This document shows, in pieces, positions 1-6,494 of a stretch of DNA of 64,000 nucleotides; the first letter of the stretch is position 1, and each line of letters starts with the position of its first letter. The translations under genes and the position numbers were made by a program. Source of the DNA: UBA6614 sp002433235 (GTDB taxonomy: Bacteria; Verrucomicrobiota; Verrucomicrobiia; Limisphaerales; UBA1100); NCBI GenBank assembly GCA_002433235.1, contig DJHS01000133.1, positions 1 through 64,000 of the forward strand, in the 5' to 3' direction. Below the pieces are notes generated by a model. It saw only the letters and a list, made by a program, of their open reading frames with translations. It had not been told where the DNA came from and searched no databases.

Positions 1-110
1 TTGGGAGAATTGGGTCTCTCAGGAGTTTCTGAGTGATCAGTGTGATAGCTGTATTTCCCCTGAAAACAGGGGATTTGATGTTCGTTGGGTTCGATTCCCA
101 AAACACATCT
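1..110 (+). repeat. Direct repeat R1 copy 1 with tRNA-like core (40-108)
   Basis: About 110 bases recur at 760-870 with few differences. The core 40-108 has features of a tRNA: a T-arm (TTGGG TTCGATT CCCAA, 85-101), a 3' strand (102-108) that pairs with GTGTGAT at 40-46 apart from one mismatch and one G-U, and a hairpin with CTGAAAA in its loop, as in the anticodon loop of tRNA-Phe. There is no room for a normal D-arm and no encoded CCA, so I do not call a functional tRNA. A decayed tRNA or a tRNA-like repeat are both possible. Confidence 0.5.
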
Positions 111-246
111 TACTCTTTTCCTCACTATTCCCAATTGGAATCTGTGGGTCTGAGAGATTTCCCCGATTGGGTTCAGAGGGTTGTCAGGGAATTAGTCGTG
201 GAGACAACTGCGTATTCTGTGTCGAACTAAACAAAAAAACTTTTAA

Positions 247-570
247 TCATCGGATCTTATTCCACGGAGTCCCGTCGCCTTTAACTAATGCATCTGGCTC
301 TATTCGAAAATCAGTTGGTTTAGAGCTAAATCCACCTTCAATAGTGACTGTCACAGTATCACCGCTGACTGTATACGTTCCTGATATGTTGTCATTGCCA
401 AAGGCGGAGGTCATCTCGACTGTGCCACCAGGTGAGAAAATCAACTTATGACTTAGTTCAGTATCACCTAATCTGATTTTCCTTTCGTAAACGCCATCCA
501 AACCATCTTTTGAACAGCCAAAAAGTGTAAGCAAGGCGACGACTAAGGCAACTACAATATAATTCTTCAT
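247..570 (-). CDS. Small predicted lipoprotein
   Basis: This encodes 107 residues with a basic N-terminus, a hydrophobic stretch and a lipobox (LTLFGC, Cys19), so it should be exported and lipid-anchored. The mature part is short and beta-rich by eye (GVYERKIRL, GTYTVSGDTVTVTIEGG), like the lipocalin-like or META-like small lipoproteins. No family is recognised with certainty. The ATG at 570 has no clear Shine-Dalgarno. A 55-base block upstream (636-690) is repeated upstream of another small lipoprotein gene (2921-3280) in the same orientation, which suggests two related expression cassettes. Confidence 0.75.
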   Translation of the reverse strand: MKNYIVVALVVALLTLFGCSKDGLDGVYERKIRLGDTELSHKLIFSPGGTVEMTSAFGNDNISGTYTVSGDTVTVTIEGGFSSKPTDFRIEPDALVKGDGTPWNKIR

Positions 571-635
571 AATTAGGATGAATTCTTTTAAAGGGGTGAT
601 ATTGAGTCTAAGAATAAGGCAGTCAAGTCGTTTGT

Positions 636-690
636 TTCAGAGAAGTTCAGAGGATCATCATCTCAATCCCACTGTTCTCCTCAATTCCCA
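636..690 (-). repeat. Leader repeat R2 copy 1, upstream of lipoprotein 247-570
   Basis: This 55-base block aligns without gaps to 3311-3365 at roughly 85 percent identity (shared words TTCAGAGAAG, GGATC, TCAATCCCACTG, TCTCCTCAATTCCC). Both copies lie just upstream of a minus-strand lipoprotein gene, 66 and 31 bases from the start codons. This is consistent with a conserved promoter, operator or 5' leader, or with a duplicated cassette. The mechanism is unknown. Confidence 0.5.
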
Positions 691-759
691 TGAGAAACAC
701 AAAGATTCACTGAAACGAAGAATCCCACACCCCAACAACGCCGAGACATAGGGAGAACA

Positions 760-870
760 TTAGGAGAATTGGGTCTCTATAGGGTTTTCTGGCAGATGAG
801 TGTGATAGCTGTATTTCACCTGAAAACGTGGAATTTGATGTTCGTTGGGTTCGATTCCCAAATCACATTT
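760..870 (+). repeat. Direct repeat R1 copy 2 with tRNA-like core (800-868)
   Basis: This is the second copy of the repeat at 1-110. In its core GTGTGAT (800-806) pairs along all 7 positions with ATCACAT (862-868), one pair being G-U, closing a tRNA-like fold with the T-arm at 845-861. In the middle hairpin this copy has CAC/GTG where copy 1 has C-rich/G-rich strands, so changes on the two sides partly compensate. That hints at RNA-level selection, but two copies are weak evidence. Confidence 0.5.
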
Positions 871-896
871 AGACTGGAAGGCAGCGCGAACATCCC

Positions 897-1125
897 GTGA
901 ACACTAAAGAACAAGTGCAGCTTCACTCATCGGGGCTTTGTGTTAGTTTCATCCCCGTTGAGGGCATCCTCGGATGAACTTAACCGGTCAAGAGGCCGCC
1001 GGAGCAGTAACTCCTCGGAGAAGTTGTTCTGAGTCTGAGACAATCCTTCGGGATTGAGGAAGACTAGCCACTCGAACGAGTGTCTCCACCAAAGGCATAA
1101 GCTTTTTTGGGAAACCCCTCGGGGA
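897..1125 (+). ncRNA. Structured-RNA candidate, copy A (truncated by gap)
   Basis: No convincing protein is encoded here. The block 897-1007 aligns with 9514-9624: GTGAACA at the left and a core GTTGAG...GAACTTAAC..CCGGTC.AGAGGCC.CCGG at 957-1007, with near-identical spacing of 60 and 59 bases. The 14-mer CTCCACCAAAGGCA (1084-1097) recurs at 9825-9838. Several short hairpins with TCG-containing loops follow (CTCCTCGGAG, CAATCCTTCGGGATTG, CACTCGAACGAGTG). The copy runs into the N gap at 1126, which may itself be caused by this repeat. The RNA class is unknown to me. Confidence 0.4.
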
Positions 1126-1213
1126 NNNNNNNNNNNNNNNNNNNNNNNNNNNNNNNNNNNNNNNNNNNNNNNNNNNNNNNNNNNNNNNNNNNNNNNNNNN
1201 NNNNNNNNNNNNN
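1126..1213. other. Assembly gap (88 N)
   Basis: Run of N. It interrupts structured-RNA candidate copy A and precedes the zinc-ribbon gene fragment, so the 5' end of that gene is missing. Confidence 0.99.
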
Positions 1214-1214
1214 T

Positions 1215-1363
1215 GAATGCCCCGGCTGCGGTGCGCCTAAAAAGATTGCGGCCAGCGGGGTGAATGCTGAACAAGTTAGGCCACGAGGTGTCGCAATTCC
1301 TGTTATTACAGCGGTTATCGTCACGGCAGCCGTGGTGGCGGCAATCTTCTTTCCACGCGAACC
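1215..1363 (+). CDS. Zinc-ribbon membrane protein, internal fragment between two gaps
   Basis: About 50 codons remain between two N runs. In this frame the fragment reads ECPGCGAPKK followed after about 15 residues by a hydrophobic helix (IPVITAVIVTAAVVAAIFF). A single CxxC knuckle next to a transmembrane segment is typical of small zinc-ribbon membrane proteins. Both ends are missing, so function, length and start cannot be given. The opposite frames lack any such pattern. Confidence 0.45.
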
Positions 1364-1517
1364 NNNNNNNNNNNNNNNNNNNNNNNNNNNNNNNNNNNNN
1401 NNNNNNNNNNNNNNNNNNNNNNNNNNNNNNNNNNNNNNNNNNNNNNNNNNNNNNNNNNNNNNNNNNNNNNNNNNNNNNNNNNNNNNNNNNNNNNNNNNNN
1501 NNNNNNNNNNNNNNNNN
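1364..1517. other. Assembly gap (154 N)
   Basis: Run of N that removes the 3' end of the zinc-ribbon gene. The 93 bases after it (1518-1610) show no gene before the ATG at 1611. Confidence 0.99.
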
Positions 1518-1610
1518 TTTTTTTGTTTCTAGTTCATCACGTTCAAGTGAACATCCAGCTTTTAATTCTCACACTTGCCCCGCCCAGCATTAGTGGTATA
1601 GTCGGCGGCG

Positions 1611-2300
1611 ATGAAACCCTACTTCATAGCATTGTTGGCACTTGTCATTGCCCTTGGTTGCCAAACCCACCAAACCTCCAAGGTCTACCCGCGCGAACCA
1701 GAGGGCGATTTAACTCAGCGCATACTTGATGTCATCCCGAGCGCAGAGGAAGGGGAGTTTCCTACTCCCGAATCTGCGGTTGAGCATTATGTGAAATGCT
1801 TAAAGAACGGAGATATCACCTCAATGGCAAAAGTGTTGATGATAAAGGAGCAAGTGACGCACTTTGATTTTAAAAAGTATGCGTCGGAAATGTTAGATCT
1901 TCAATTGTATGATATTGGCAACATGGAATATAGGCACTCCAAGCTGATATACGCTTTAATAGTGTATAAAAAGATTTATGATAAAGTTGCTTGGAACATG
2001 GTGGCTGAAACCGAATTTGGCTTCTCGTTACGCGCGCGCCGGGCGCAGGAATTTGAAGAGATATTTGGGCCGACGAGAAAACCCGATCTTTCTGGCTTGG
2101 AACACGAGATTGGTGAGCTTGAATGGACTGATGATGAAAAAAAGTATAACAGAGAATGGGAGATTGCGTGGATGAAAGTATATGGTGCGGATGACGCTAA
2201 AATGCTCAATTTAATAATGAAATTTGACAGTGAGTCGAATGAGTTAATGGTGAGATTGTTCAAGTATGGATCAAACTGGAAAATACTTGACATCTACTGA
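1611..2300 (+). CDS. Predicted lipoprotein of unknown function
   Basis: This encodes 229 residues with a signal peptide and lipobox (VIALGC, Cys17). The mature part is charged and mostly helical by eye (for example FPTPESAVEHYVKCLKNGD). The segment PESAVEHYVKCLKNGDITSM resembles the start of small NTF2-like or DUF4878-like domains, in which an exported domain follows the pattern of a gene-product accumulator, but this is only a resemblance. The ATG follows a short AT-rich leader. Its codon use is AT-richer than that of genes beyond 3400, like its neighbours. Confidence 0.7.
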   Translation: MKPYFIALLALVIALGCQTHQTSKVYPREPEGDLTQRILDVIPSAEEGEFPTPESAVEHYVKCLKNGDITSMAKVLMIKEQVTHFDFKKYASEMLDLQLYDIGNMEYRHSKLIYALIVYKKIYDKVAWNMVAETEFGFSLRARRAQEFEEIFGPTRKPDLSGLEHEIGELEWTDDEKKYNREWEIAWMKVYGADDAKMLNLIMKFDSESNELMVRLFKYGSNWKILDIY

Positions 2301-2420
2301 TGGAGTTGAAAAGTTGGCGCATCCTCACCGCAACGGCGACTCCACTGACTCTCGTGCTTTTGGACTTGATCCTCTGTTGGCTTTCGTTCAAAATACCCCG
2401 GTATTATATATTTATAAATT

Positions 2421-2708
2421 ATGAGTACTCCAAATTATTTAGAAAACATCAGGTCGTCATCCCATTATCCTGTTTATCGACGGGTCATTAAAGTGCTTAC
2501 AATATTTTCTTATATTGCCAGCGTGTTTTTGATTGTTGTGGGCGCGGCAGCTGTTGCACAAGGAAAGGATGAATTGATTGCAACTGGTATTGGAATGATT
2601 GTTGCAAGCCTTTTCCTAATATTTGTATTTATACCATTTCAAAAAGAGATTTCACTCATGTTCGTTGACCTGGTTGACTCTACTTTAGATAAAAATTCCA
2701 GATCCTAG
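2421..2708 (+). CDS. Small two-helix membrane protein
   Basis: This encodes 95 residues with two hydrophobic helices (about 25-45, VLTIFSYIASVFLIVVGAAA, and 55-74, IGMIVASLFLIFVFIPF) separated by a short charged loop, with a charged tail. The topology suggests both ends on the same side of the inner membrane. No known family is recognised. A competing frame (2300-2491) overlaps its start but looks less protein-like. It lies 120 bases after the lipoprotein gene and may be cotranscribed. Confidence 0.55.
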   Translation: MSTPNYLENIRSSSHYPVYRRVIKVLTIFSYIASVFLIVVGAAAVAQGKDELIATGIGMIVASLFLIFVFIPFQKEISLMFVDLVDSTLDKNSRS

Positions 2709-2920
2709 AGCCATCCTTCAACTCCCCTGAGATTAATCAGACAGGCGACAGCGAGGAGAGAATGCTTCAGGCACTTGTTGCCTCGAAGATTAGTGCCGCA
2801 TTCGGGCATTAGGCTGGCAAGTGCTGGTGCTGCTGATGGGGATGCGAAAGGGAGACTTGGGTCTCATCGTGATTGATGAGTTACCTGAGACGATCATGTG
2901 AATGAAGAGAGGGAAGAGGG

Positions 2921-3280
2921 TTATTTGATTTTCTTGAAAGTGATATCTGCAAATTTTATCGAGTCATCCCGTTTTCCATCTCTAATTATTCCAATGTATG
3001 TGATACTTAAATCGTCATTGATCCTGTAGATGTATATATCGTCATCTTCAGCATGTATTTCCCCACTTACTATTGCCCACTTATATTCTTGTTCTTTCTT
3101 GCCATCTAGAAACCACTCACCAAACCCATTTTCCAGAAAGACATATTTGAGAGTATTCCCATTAAATTTGGATTGATATTCCCCAACTACTTTCTTCTCT
3201 TCCGCTGTCAGTTCTTTATCAGGAATTGTTGTACATCCCACAACCAACAATCCTATCAAAATTGAAATCAGTACTTTCAT
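2921..3280 (-). CDS. Small predicted lipoprotein
   Basis: This encodes 119 residues with a clear lipobox (LLVVGC, Cys16) after a short hydrophobic signal. The mature part carries an acidic/basic linker (KELTAEEKKVVGEY) and then strand-like segments (LKYVFLENGFGEWFLDGKK, YKWAIVSGEIHAED, DIYIYRINDDLSITYIGII). The GEY...G...F pattern is like that of the lipocalin-like small lipoproteins and is comparable with the protein at 247-570, although I cannot prove homology by eye. The 55-base block R2 lies 31 bases upstream of its ATG. Confidence 0.75.
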   Translation of the reverse strand: MKVLISILIGLLVVGCTTIPDKELTAEEKKVVGEYQSKFNGNTLKYVFLENGFGEWFLDGKKEQEYKWAIVSGEIHAEDDDIYIYRINDDLSITYIGIIRDGKRDDSIKFADITFKKIK

Positions 3281-3310
3281 TGCTGAGAGATTCCCACCAC
3301 ACCATCCTGA

Positions 3311-3365
3311 TTCAGAGAAGCTAAAAGGATCCTCAGTTCAATCCCACTGGTCTCCTCAATTCCCC
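3311..3365 (-). repeat. Leader repeat R2 copy 2, upstream of lipoprotein 2921-3280
   Basis: Partner of 636-690, about 85 percent identical over 55 ungapped bases and at the same side of a lipoprotein gene. See copy 1. Confidence 0.5.
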
Positions 3366-3379
3366 AGGAAAGGACCGTT

Positions 3380-3396
3380 ATCCATCCGGGATGGAT
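3380..3396. promoter_or_regulatory. Perfect 17-base palindrome
   Basis: ATCCATCCGGGATGGAT has 8-base arms around one central G. It lies between the DUF1501 stop codon (3431, minus strand) and the lipoprotein leader. There is no T-run beside it, so it is not a canonical terminator; a protein binding site or a simple 3' hairpin are possible. Confidence 0.3.
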
Positions 3397-3430
3397 TAGT
3401 GTTGATTTGTGACTGGCGAAGTGTTGCGGG

Positions 3431-4840
3431 CTAGAACAGCTCCGTCAGCGGGCGGCCTTTTTCGAGGATATTGAAGGGACGGCCGGTAACGTCGGTGGCG
3501 GTGAGGTCATCTATGCCCATGGCGTGGTAAACGGTGTGGGCGATGTTCTCGGGGCCCATCACTTTCTCGGTGGGATACTCGGCGAAAGCATCGGTCTTGC
3601 CAAAAGTTTGGCCGCCGCGAATGCCGCCGCCGGCCAGCACGATGCTTTGACAGGCGGTCCAGTGGTCGCGACCGGCGCCTTTCACGCCCCCGGAACGCGG
3701 ATCGCCAATCTTCGGCTTGCGGCCCATCTCGCTGGTGAGCACCACAAGGGTGGAGTCAAGCAGGCCGCGTTGGTGCAGGTCTTCCAGCAGCGCGCTGTAA
3801 CAGCGGTCAAAGCGCGGCAGGAGATCTTCCTTAAGGCAGTTGAAATTATTGCCATGCGTATCCCACCCTCCCGCGCTGCGGCATTTCTTGGCCAAGGCAC
3901 TGTTGATGCCATCGACTTTCCAAAAGACGGTGATGAAGGGTACGCCCGCCTCGACCAGTCGCCGCGCCATCAACAGGCTCATGCCATTGAGATGTTCGCC
4001 GTAGCGTTCGCGGACTTTCCTTGGCTCACTGGCGATGTCAAACGCGCCGGCGGTCGCGGAACTATTGAGCAGTTCAAAGGCCTTTTTCTGCTGCACCGTG
4101 TAGTTGGCGATGTTGGCGTCCTGCTCGTCGGTCGCGCGGGCGTTATTGACGGCATCCAGGAACACGCGCCGCTCGGCCAGCCGCCTGCGGTCGAGCCCCT
4201 CGGTGAGCGTGAGTGAGGGCGCGGTGAATTTCAGCGGCGCCTCGTGCCGGCCGTAGATGTAAAAGGGATCATGCTCCAGGCCGAGCCGCCCGGCGAATTG
4301 TCCCGGCCGCGTGTAGGGTGCGCGGCTGGGCTTGGTGGGCAGGGTAATGACCTGAGGCAGCTTGGGGTGCTTGGGCCGGCGTTGGCCGATGACGGTGCCC
4401 ATGTACGGCGCATCGGTGGGATAAGGGCGGCGATTGTTGCCCTGCGTGCGAAAAGTGATGTCCGGCACGTTGCCAGTGAGGTTGTAATAATAACCGGCGT
4501 GATGATCGCCGGTGGCCTGACCGCCATCGGTAACAGACCGCACGATGGCGAGGTGTTTGCCCTGCTTGGCGGTGAGCGGCAGGTGCTCGCAGATGTCCAC
4601 GCCCGGTGCGGTGGTCTTGATGGGATTGAACGGCCCGCGATACGCCAGCGGCGCCTCGGGTTTCATGTCCCACATGTCAATGTGCGACGAGCCGCCACAC
4701 AGGAAAAACAGGATGACCGACTTGGCCGGATTCCGGCGGCCACCCAGCGGGGTGGAAGGTGAACCCAGCAGGGTGTCCGGCGCGAACTTCAAACCGCCAA
4801 CCGCGGCCGTTGAGGCCATGAGGAACGTGCGCCGATCCAT
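3431..4840 (-). CDS. Tat-exported DUF1501 family protein
   Basis: This encodes 469 residues from the ATG at 4840. A longer form would need a TTG at 4861. The N-terminus MDRRTFLMASTAAVGG is a twin-arginine-type signal. The body matches the DUF1501 family, which has a sulfatase/alkaline-phosphatase-like fold: FFLCGGSSHIDMWDMKPEAP near the start, then GDHHAGYYYNLTG, GGWDTHGNNF, and LVVLTSEMGRKPKIG with GRDHWT near the end. These proteins are abundant in planctomycetes and verrucomicrobia and are often paired with cytochrome-type DUF1549/DUF1553 proteins, but no partner lies beside this gene. It is divergent from a DUF1080 gene, with matching leader motifs. The biochemical role is not established. 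Confidence 0.9.
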   Translation of the reverse strand: MDRRTFLMASTAAVGGLKFAPDTLLGSPSTPLGGRRNPAKSVILFFLCGGSSHIDMWDMKPEAPLAYRGPFNPIKTTAPGVDICEHLPLTAKQGKHLAIVRSVTDGGQATGDHHAGYYYNLTGNVPDITFRTQGNNRRPYPTDAPYMGTVIGQRRPKHPKLPQVITLPTKPSRAPYTRPGQFAGRLGLEHDPFYIYGRHEAPLKFTAPSLTLTEGLDRRRLAERRVFLDAVNNARATDEQDANIANYTVQQKKAFELLNSSATAGAFDIASEPRKVRERYGEHLNGMSLLMARRLVEAGVPFITVFWKVDGINSALAKKCRSAGGWDTHGNNFNCLKEDLLPRFDRCYSALLEDLHQRGLLDSTLVVLTSEMGRKPKIGDPRSGGVKGAGRDHWTACQSIVLAGGGIRGGQTFGKTDAFAEYPTEKVMGPENIAHTVYHAMGIDDLTATDVTGRPFNILEKGRPLTELF

Positions 4841-4842
4841 GA

Positions 4843-4859
4843 GGGAATTCTCAATTCCC
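4843..4859. promoter_or_regulatory. Inverted repeat GGGAATT-CTC-AATTCCC in the DUF1501 leader
   Basis: Perfect 7-base arms with a 3-base spacer end two bases before the ATG codon of the DUF1501 gene. In the mRNA this hairpin would cover the ribosome binding region; as DNA it could be an operator. Confidence 0.4.
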
Positions 4860-4868
4860 AAGGCTTAA
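4853..4868 (-). promoter_or_regulatory. Mirrored leader motif, DUF1501 side
   Basis: Read on the minus strand this is TTAAGCCTTGGGAATT. The divergent DUF1080 gene has TTGAGCCTTGAGAATT at 4991-5006 in front of its own ATG. The two 16-mers differ at two positions and both point towards their gene, which suggests common regulation of the divergent pair. Confidence 0.45.
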
Positions 4869-4879
4869 TGTTCAAGCAA

Positions 4880-4911
4880 TATATTGATGGGTAGTTATAT
4901 TGATGGGTAGT
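4880..4911 (+). repeat. Perfect tandem repeat, 2 x 16 bases
   Basis: TATATTGATGGGTAGT occurs at 4880-4895 and again at 4896-4911 without mismatch, in the intergenic region between the divergent DUF1501 and DUF1080 genes. The second copy forms part of the left arms of the inverted repeats listed next. Confidence 0.85.
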
Positions 4912-4968
4912 GAGTGGCGAAAAGAGGGTAAAGGGAGGCACTGTTCACTACCCGCTATTCGCCACTCA
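4905..4968. promoter_or_regulatory. Two interleaved inverted repeats
   Basis: GGGTAGTGA (4905-4913) pairs with TCACTACCC (4945-4953). TGAGTGGCGAA (4911-4921) pairs with TTCGCCACTCA (4958-4968). The order is A B A' B', and A and B share three bases, so as RNA they are either a pseudoknot or mutually exclusive hairpins. No ORF covers the segment. It lies 47 bases upstream of the DUF1080 start codon at its closer edge. Confidence 0.5.
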
Positions 4969-4990
4969 TATAATCCTTGATACTTGAAAA

Positions 4991-5006
4991 TTGAGCCTTG
5001 AGAATT
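4991..5006 (+). promoter_or_regulatory. Mirrored leader motif, DUF1080 side
   Basis: TTGAGCCTTGAGAATT, followed 8 bases later by the ATG at 5015. Counterpart of 4853-4868 on the other strand. Confidence 0.45.
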
Positions 5007-5014
5007 CGCCCCTT

Positions 5015-5758
5015 ATGAAACACATCCTTCTTTTCCTCGCTTCCTCCCTTTTCCTTTTCGGCGCTGAGCCCAAGGCATTTATCAACGGCACGGGACCCGG
5101 ATGGCGGGCGATGACGGAGAAGGATTTCACGAATGTGAATTGCAAGGAGGACACATGGAGCTGGGGCAAGGACGGGCTGATCCAGTGCACGGGCAATCCC
5201 GTGGGGGTGATTCGCACGAAGAAGATGGTGACGAATCTTGAGCTGGTGGTGCAGTGGCGACACCTGAAGCATGCGGGCAACAGCGGCGTGTTCCTGTGGG
5301 CCACGCCGGAGAGCATCAAGAATCTCGAGGCGGGCAAGGGACGATTACCGGCTGGCATCGAGGTTCAGGTGCTGGATCTTGGTTACGAGACGAATTGGGA
5401 AAAGAATCGCGGCAAACCAAGCGACTGGTTCACCAGCCATGGCGACGTGTTCCCCACCGGCAACGCGCGCATGAAGGCTTTCACCCCGCAAATCACGTAC
5501 AAGAAAAAGGACGGCACGGAGTATGTGGTTGGTAAGCCGAACAACAGGCGCAGCTTTCCCACACAGCGATTGACCAAGGGCGTGGGTGAGTGGAACCACT
5601 ATTACATTCGCGCCATCAATGGCGAGGTGCGCCTGTGGGTGAACGGCGTGGAAGTGGGCGGCGGCACCGAATGCAATCCGGCCACCGGATATCTCTGCCT
5701 TGAGAGTGAGGGGGCGCCAATTGAGTTCAAGGGGCTGCGCATCCGTGAGTTGCCCTGA
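5015..5758 (+). CDS. Secreted DUF1080 protein (3-keto-disaccharide hydrolase fold)
   Basis: This encodes 247 residues starting with MKHILLFLASSLFLFGAEP, a signal peptide. The body matches DUF1080: WSWGKDGLIQCTGNPVGVIRT, NLELVVQWRH, NSGVFLWATPE, AGIEVQVLDLGYE, GEWNHYYIRAINGEVRLWVNGVEV and a closing LESEGAPIEFKGLRIREL. The fold is a concanavalin-like jelly roll. Some members hydrolyse 3-keto-glycosides, many are uncharacterised, and they are strongly expanded in this phylum. The ATG was chosen over an upstream TTG (4991) because it begins the signal peptide. It lies opposite the DUF1501 gene and shares a leader motif with it. Confidence 0.88.
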   Translation: MKHILLFLASSLFLFGAEPKAFINGTGPGWRAMTEKDFTNVNCKEDTWSWGKDGLIQCTGNPVGVIRTKKMVTNLELVVQWRHLKHAGNSGVFLWATPESIKNLEAGKGRLPAGIEVQVLDLGYETNWEKNRGKPSDWFTSHGDVFPTGNARMKAFTPQITYKKKDGTEYVVGKPNNRRSFPTQRLTKGVGEWNHYYIRAINGEVRLWVNGVEVGGGTECNPATGYLCLESEGAPIEFKGLRIRELP

Positions 5759-5858
5759 CGGACTGGGCCATCCTTGACATCAAAAAACCAATTTAATCTG
5801 GGATTTTCCATGAAAAAGGGTGTATATTGCCCCGATGCAGGAAGCCGCGGGGGATTCC

Positions 5859-6449
5859 ATGAAATGCACCAATATCCGAATCGAGGATGAAGTCATCCGG
5901 TTTGATTGTCCGCATTGTGGGGTGGATGCGGAAATCGACGAGCCCACGCTGAAGGCGTTTTGGGAACAGAAACCGGACGGGCATTTCCCTTGTCCCGAGC
6001 CCGAGGGATGCGGGCACGACCTCGTTTTGCCAACCCTTGAGGAAATCGAACTGCGCAAGACCGTCGTGCCCCCACCCGTGGGGGCCTATCACCCCGATCC
6101 CGAGCAGGTAAACACACCGCCCAAGGCCAAGCCTATCCAGGAAAAAACACCCGCCGAGCTGGCCGCGGAAATGTTAAATGCCGATCAGGAGCCTGAGAAA
6201 GAACACACCAACGGTCACGCCGCAGCCACCGCCTTGGCCATCCGCACCTTCCGCCACTCGGACTGGCAGGGGGGCGGGCAGGATAACTTTGACAGAGAGG
6301 TGTCGAAGTTTCTTGCGGAGACAGGCGAGGCAAACATCATCAGCGTCAATCCCATCTCCTACACGGACGGCGATGCGAAACTGAATGATTATGGGGTCAT
6401 GGTCGTTTTCAAGCGTCAACAAACCGGCGAAACCGAATGGGACGGTTGA
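5859..6449 (+). CDS. Cytoplasmic zinc-ribbon protein of unknown function
   Basis: The protein from ATG 5859 has 196 residues. GGGGGA seven bases upstream of this ATG supports the start; ATG 5835 or GTG 5820 would add 8 or 13 residues. The N-terminal third has FDCPHCGVDAEIDEP and FPCPEPEGCGHDL, a four-cysteine zinc-ribbon-like pattern. A proline/lysine-rich linker (about 70-120) follows, then a small alpha/beta C-terminal domain (FDREVSKFLAETGEANIISVN, GVMVVFKR). There is no signal peptide or membrane helix. Domain function is not recognised. Confidence 0.7.
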   Translation: MKCTNIRIEDEVIRFDCPHCGVDAEIDEPTLKAFWEQKPDGHFPCPEPEGCGHDLVLPTLEEIELRKTVVPPPVGAYHPDPEQVNTPPKAKPIQEKTPAELAAEMLNADQEPEKEHTNGHAAATALAIRTFRHSDWQGGGQDNFDREVSKFLAETGEANIISVNPISYTDGDAKLNDYGVMVVFKRQQTGETEWDG

Positions 6450-6494
6450 CCCCGCGCGCGTAACTTTTCACACTGCGCGGCCGTACCATTTGCC

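Noticed and set aside
2300..2491. Short ORF overlapping the small membrane protein at 2421
   Set aside because: Starts on the stop of the lipoprotein gene and has one hydrophobic stretch but no other support; the 2421 frame is a better membrane protein.
3311..3365. TTCAATCCCAC resembling a tRNA T-loop
   Set aside because: No complementary T-stem or acceptor strand around it; treated as leader repeat R2.
3524..4216. Plus-strand frame of 230 codons inside the DUF1501 gene
   Set aside because: Antisense shadow; the minus strand has clear family motifs.
5774..5799. TTGACA ... TAATCT promoter before the zinc-ribbon gene
   Set aside because: Spacing is only 14 bases and no second -10 box fits at 16-18 bases.
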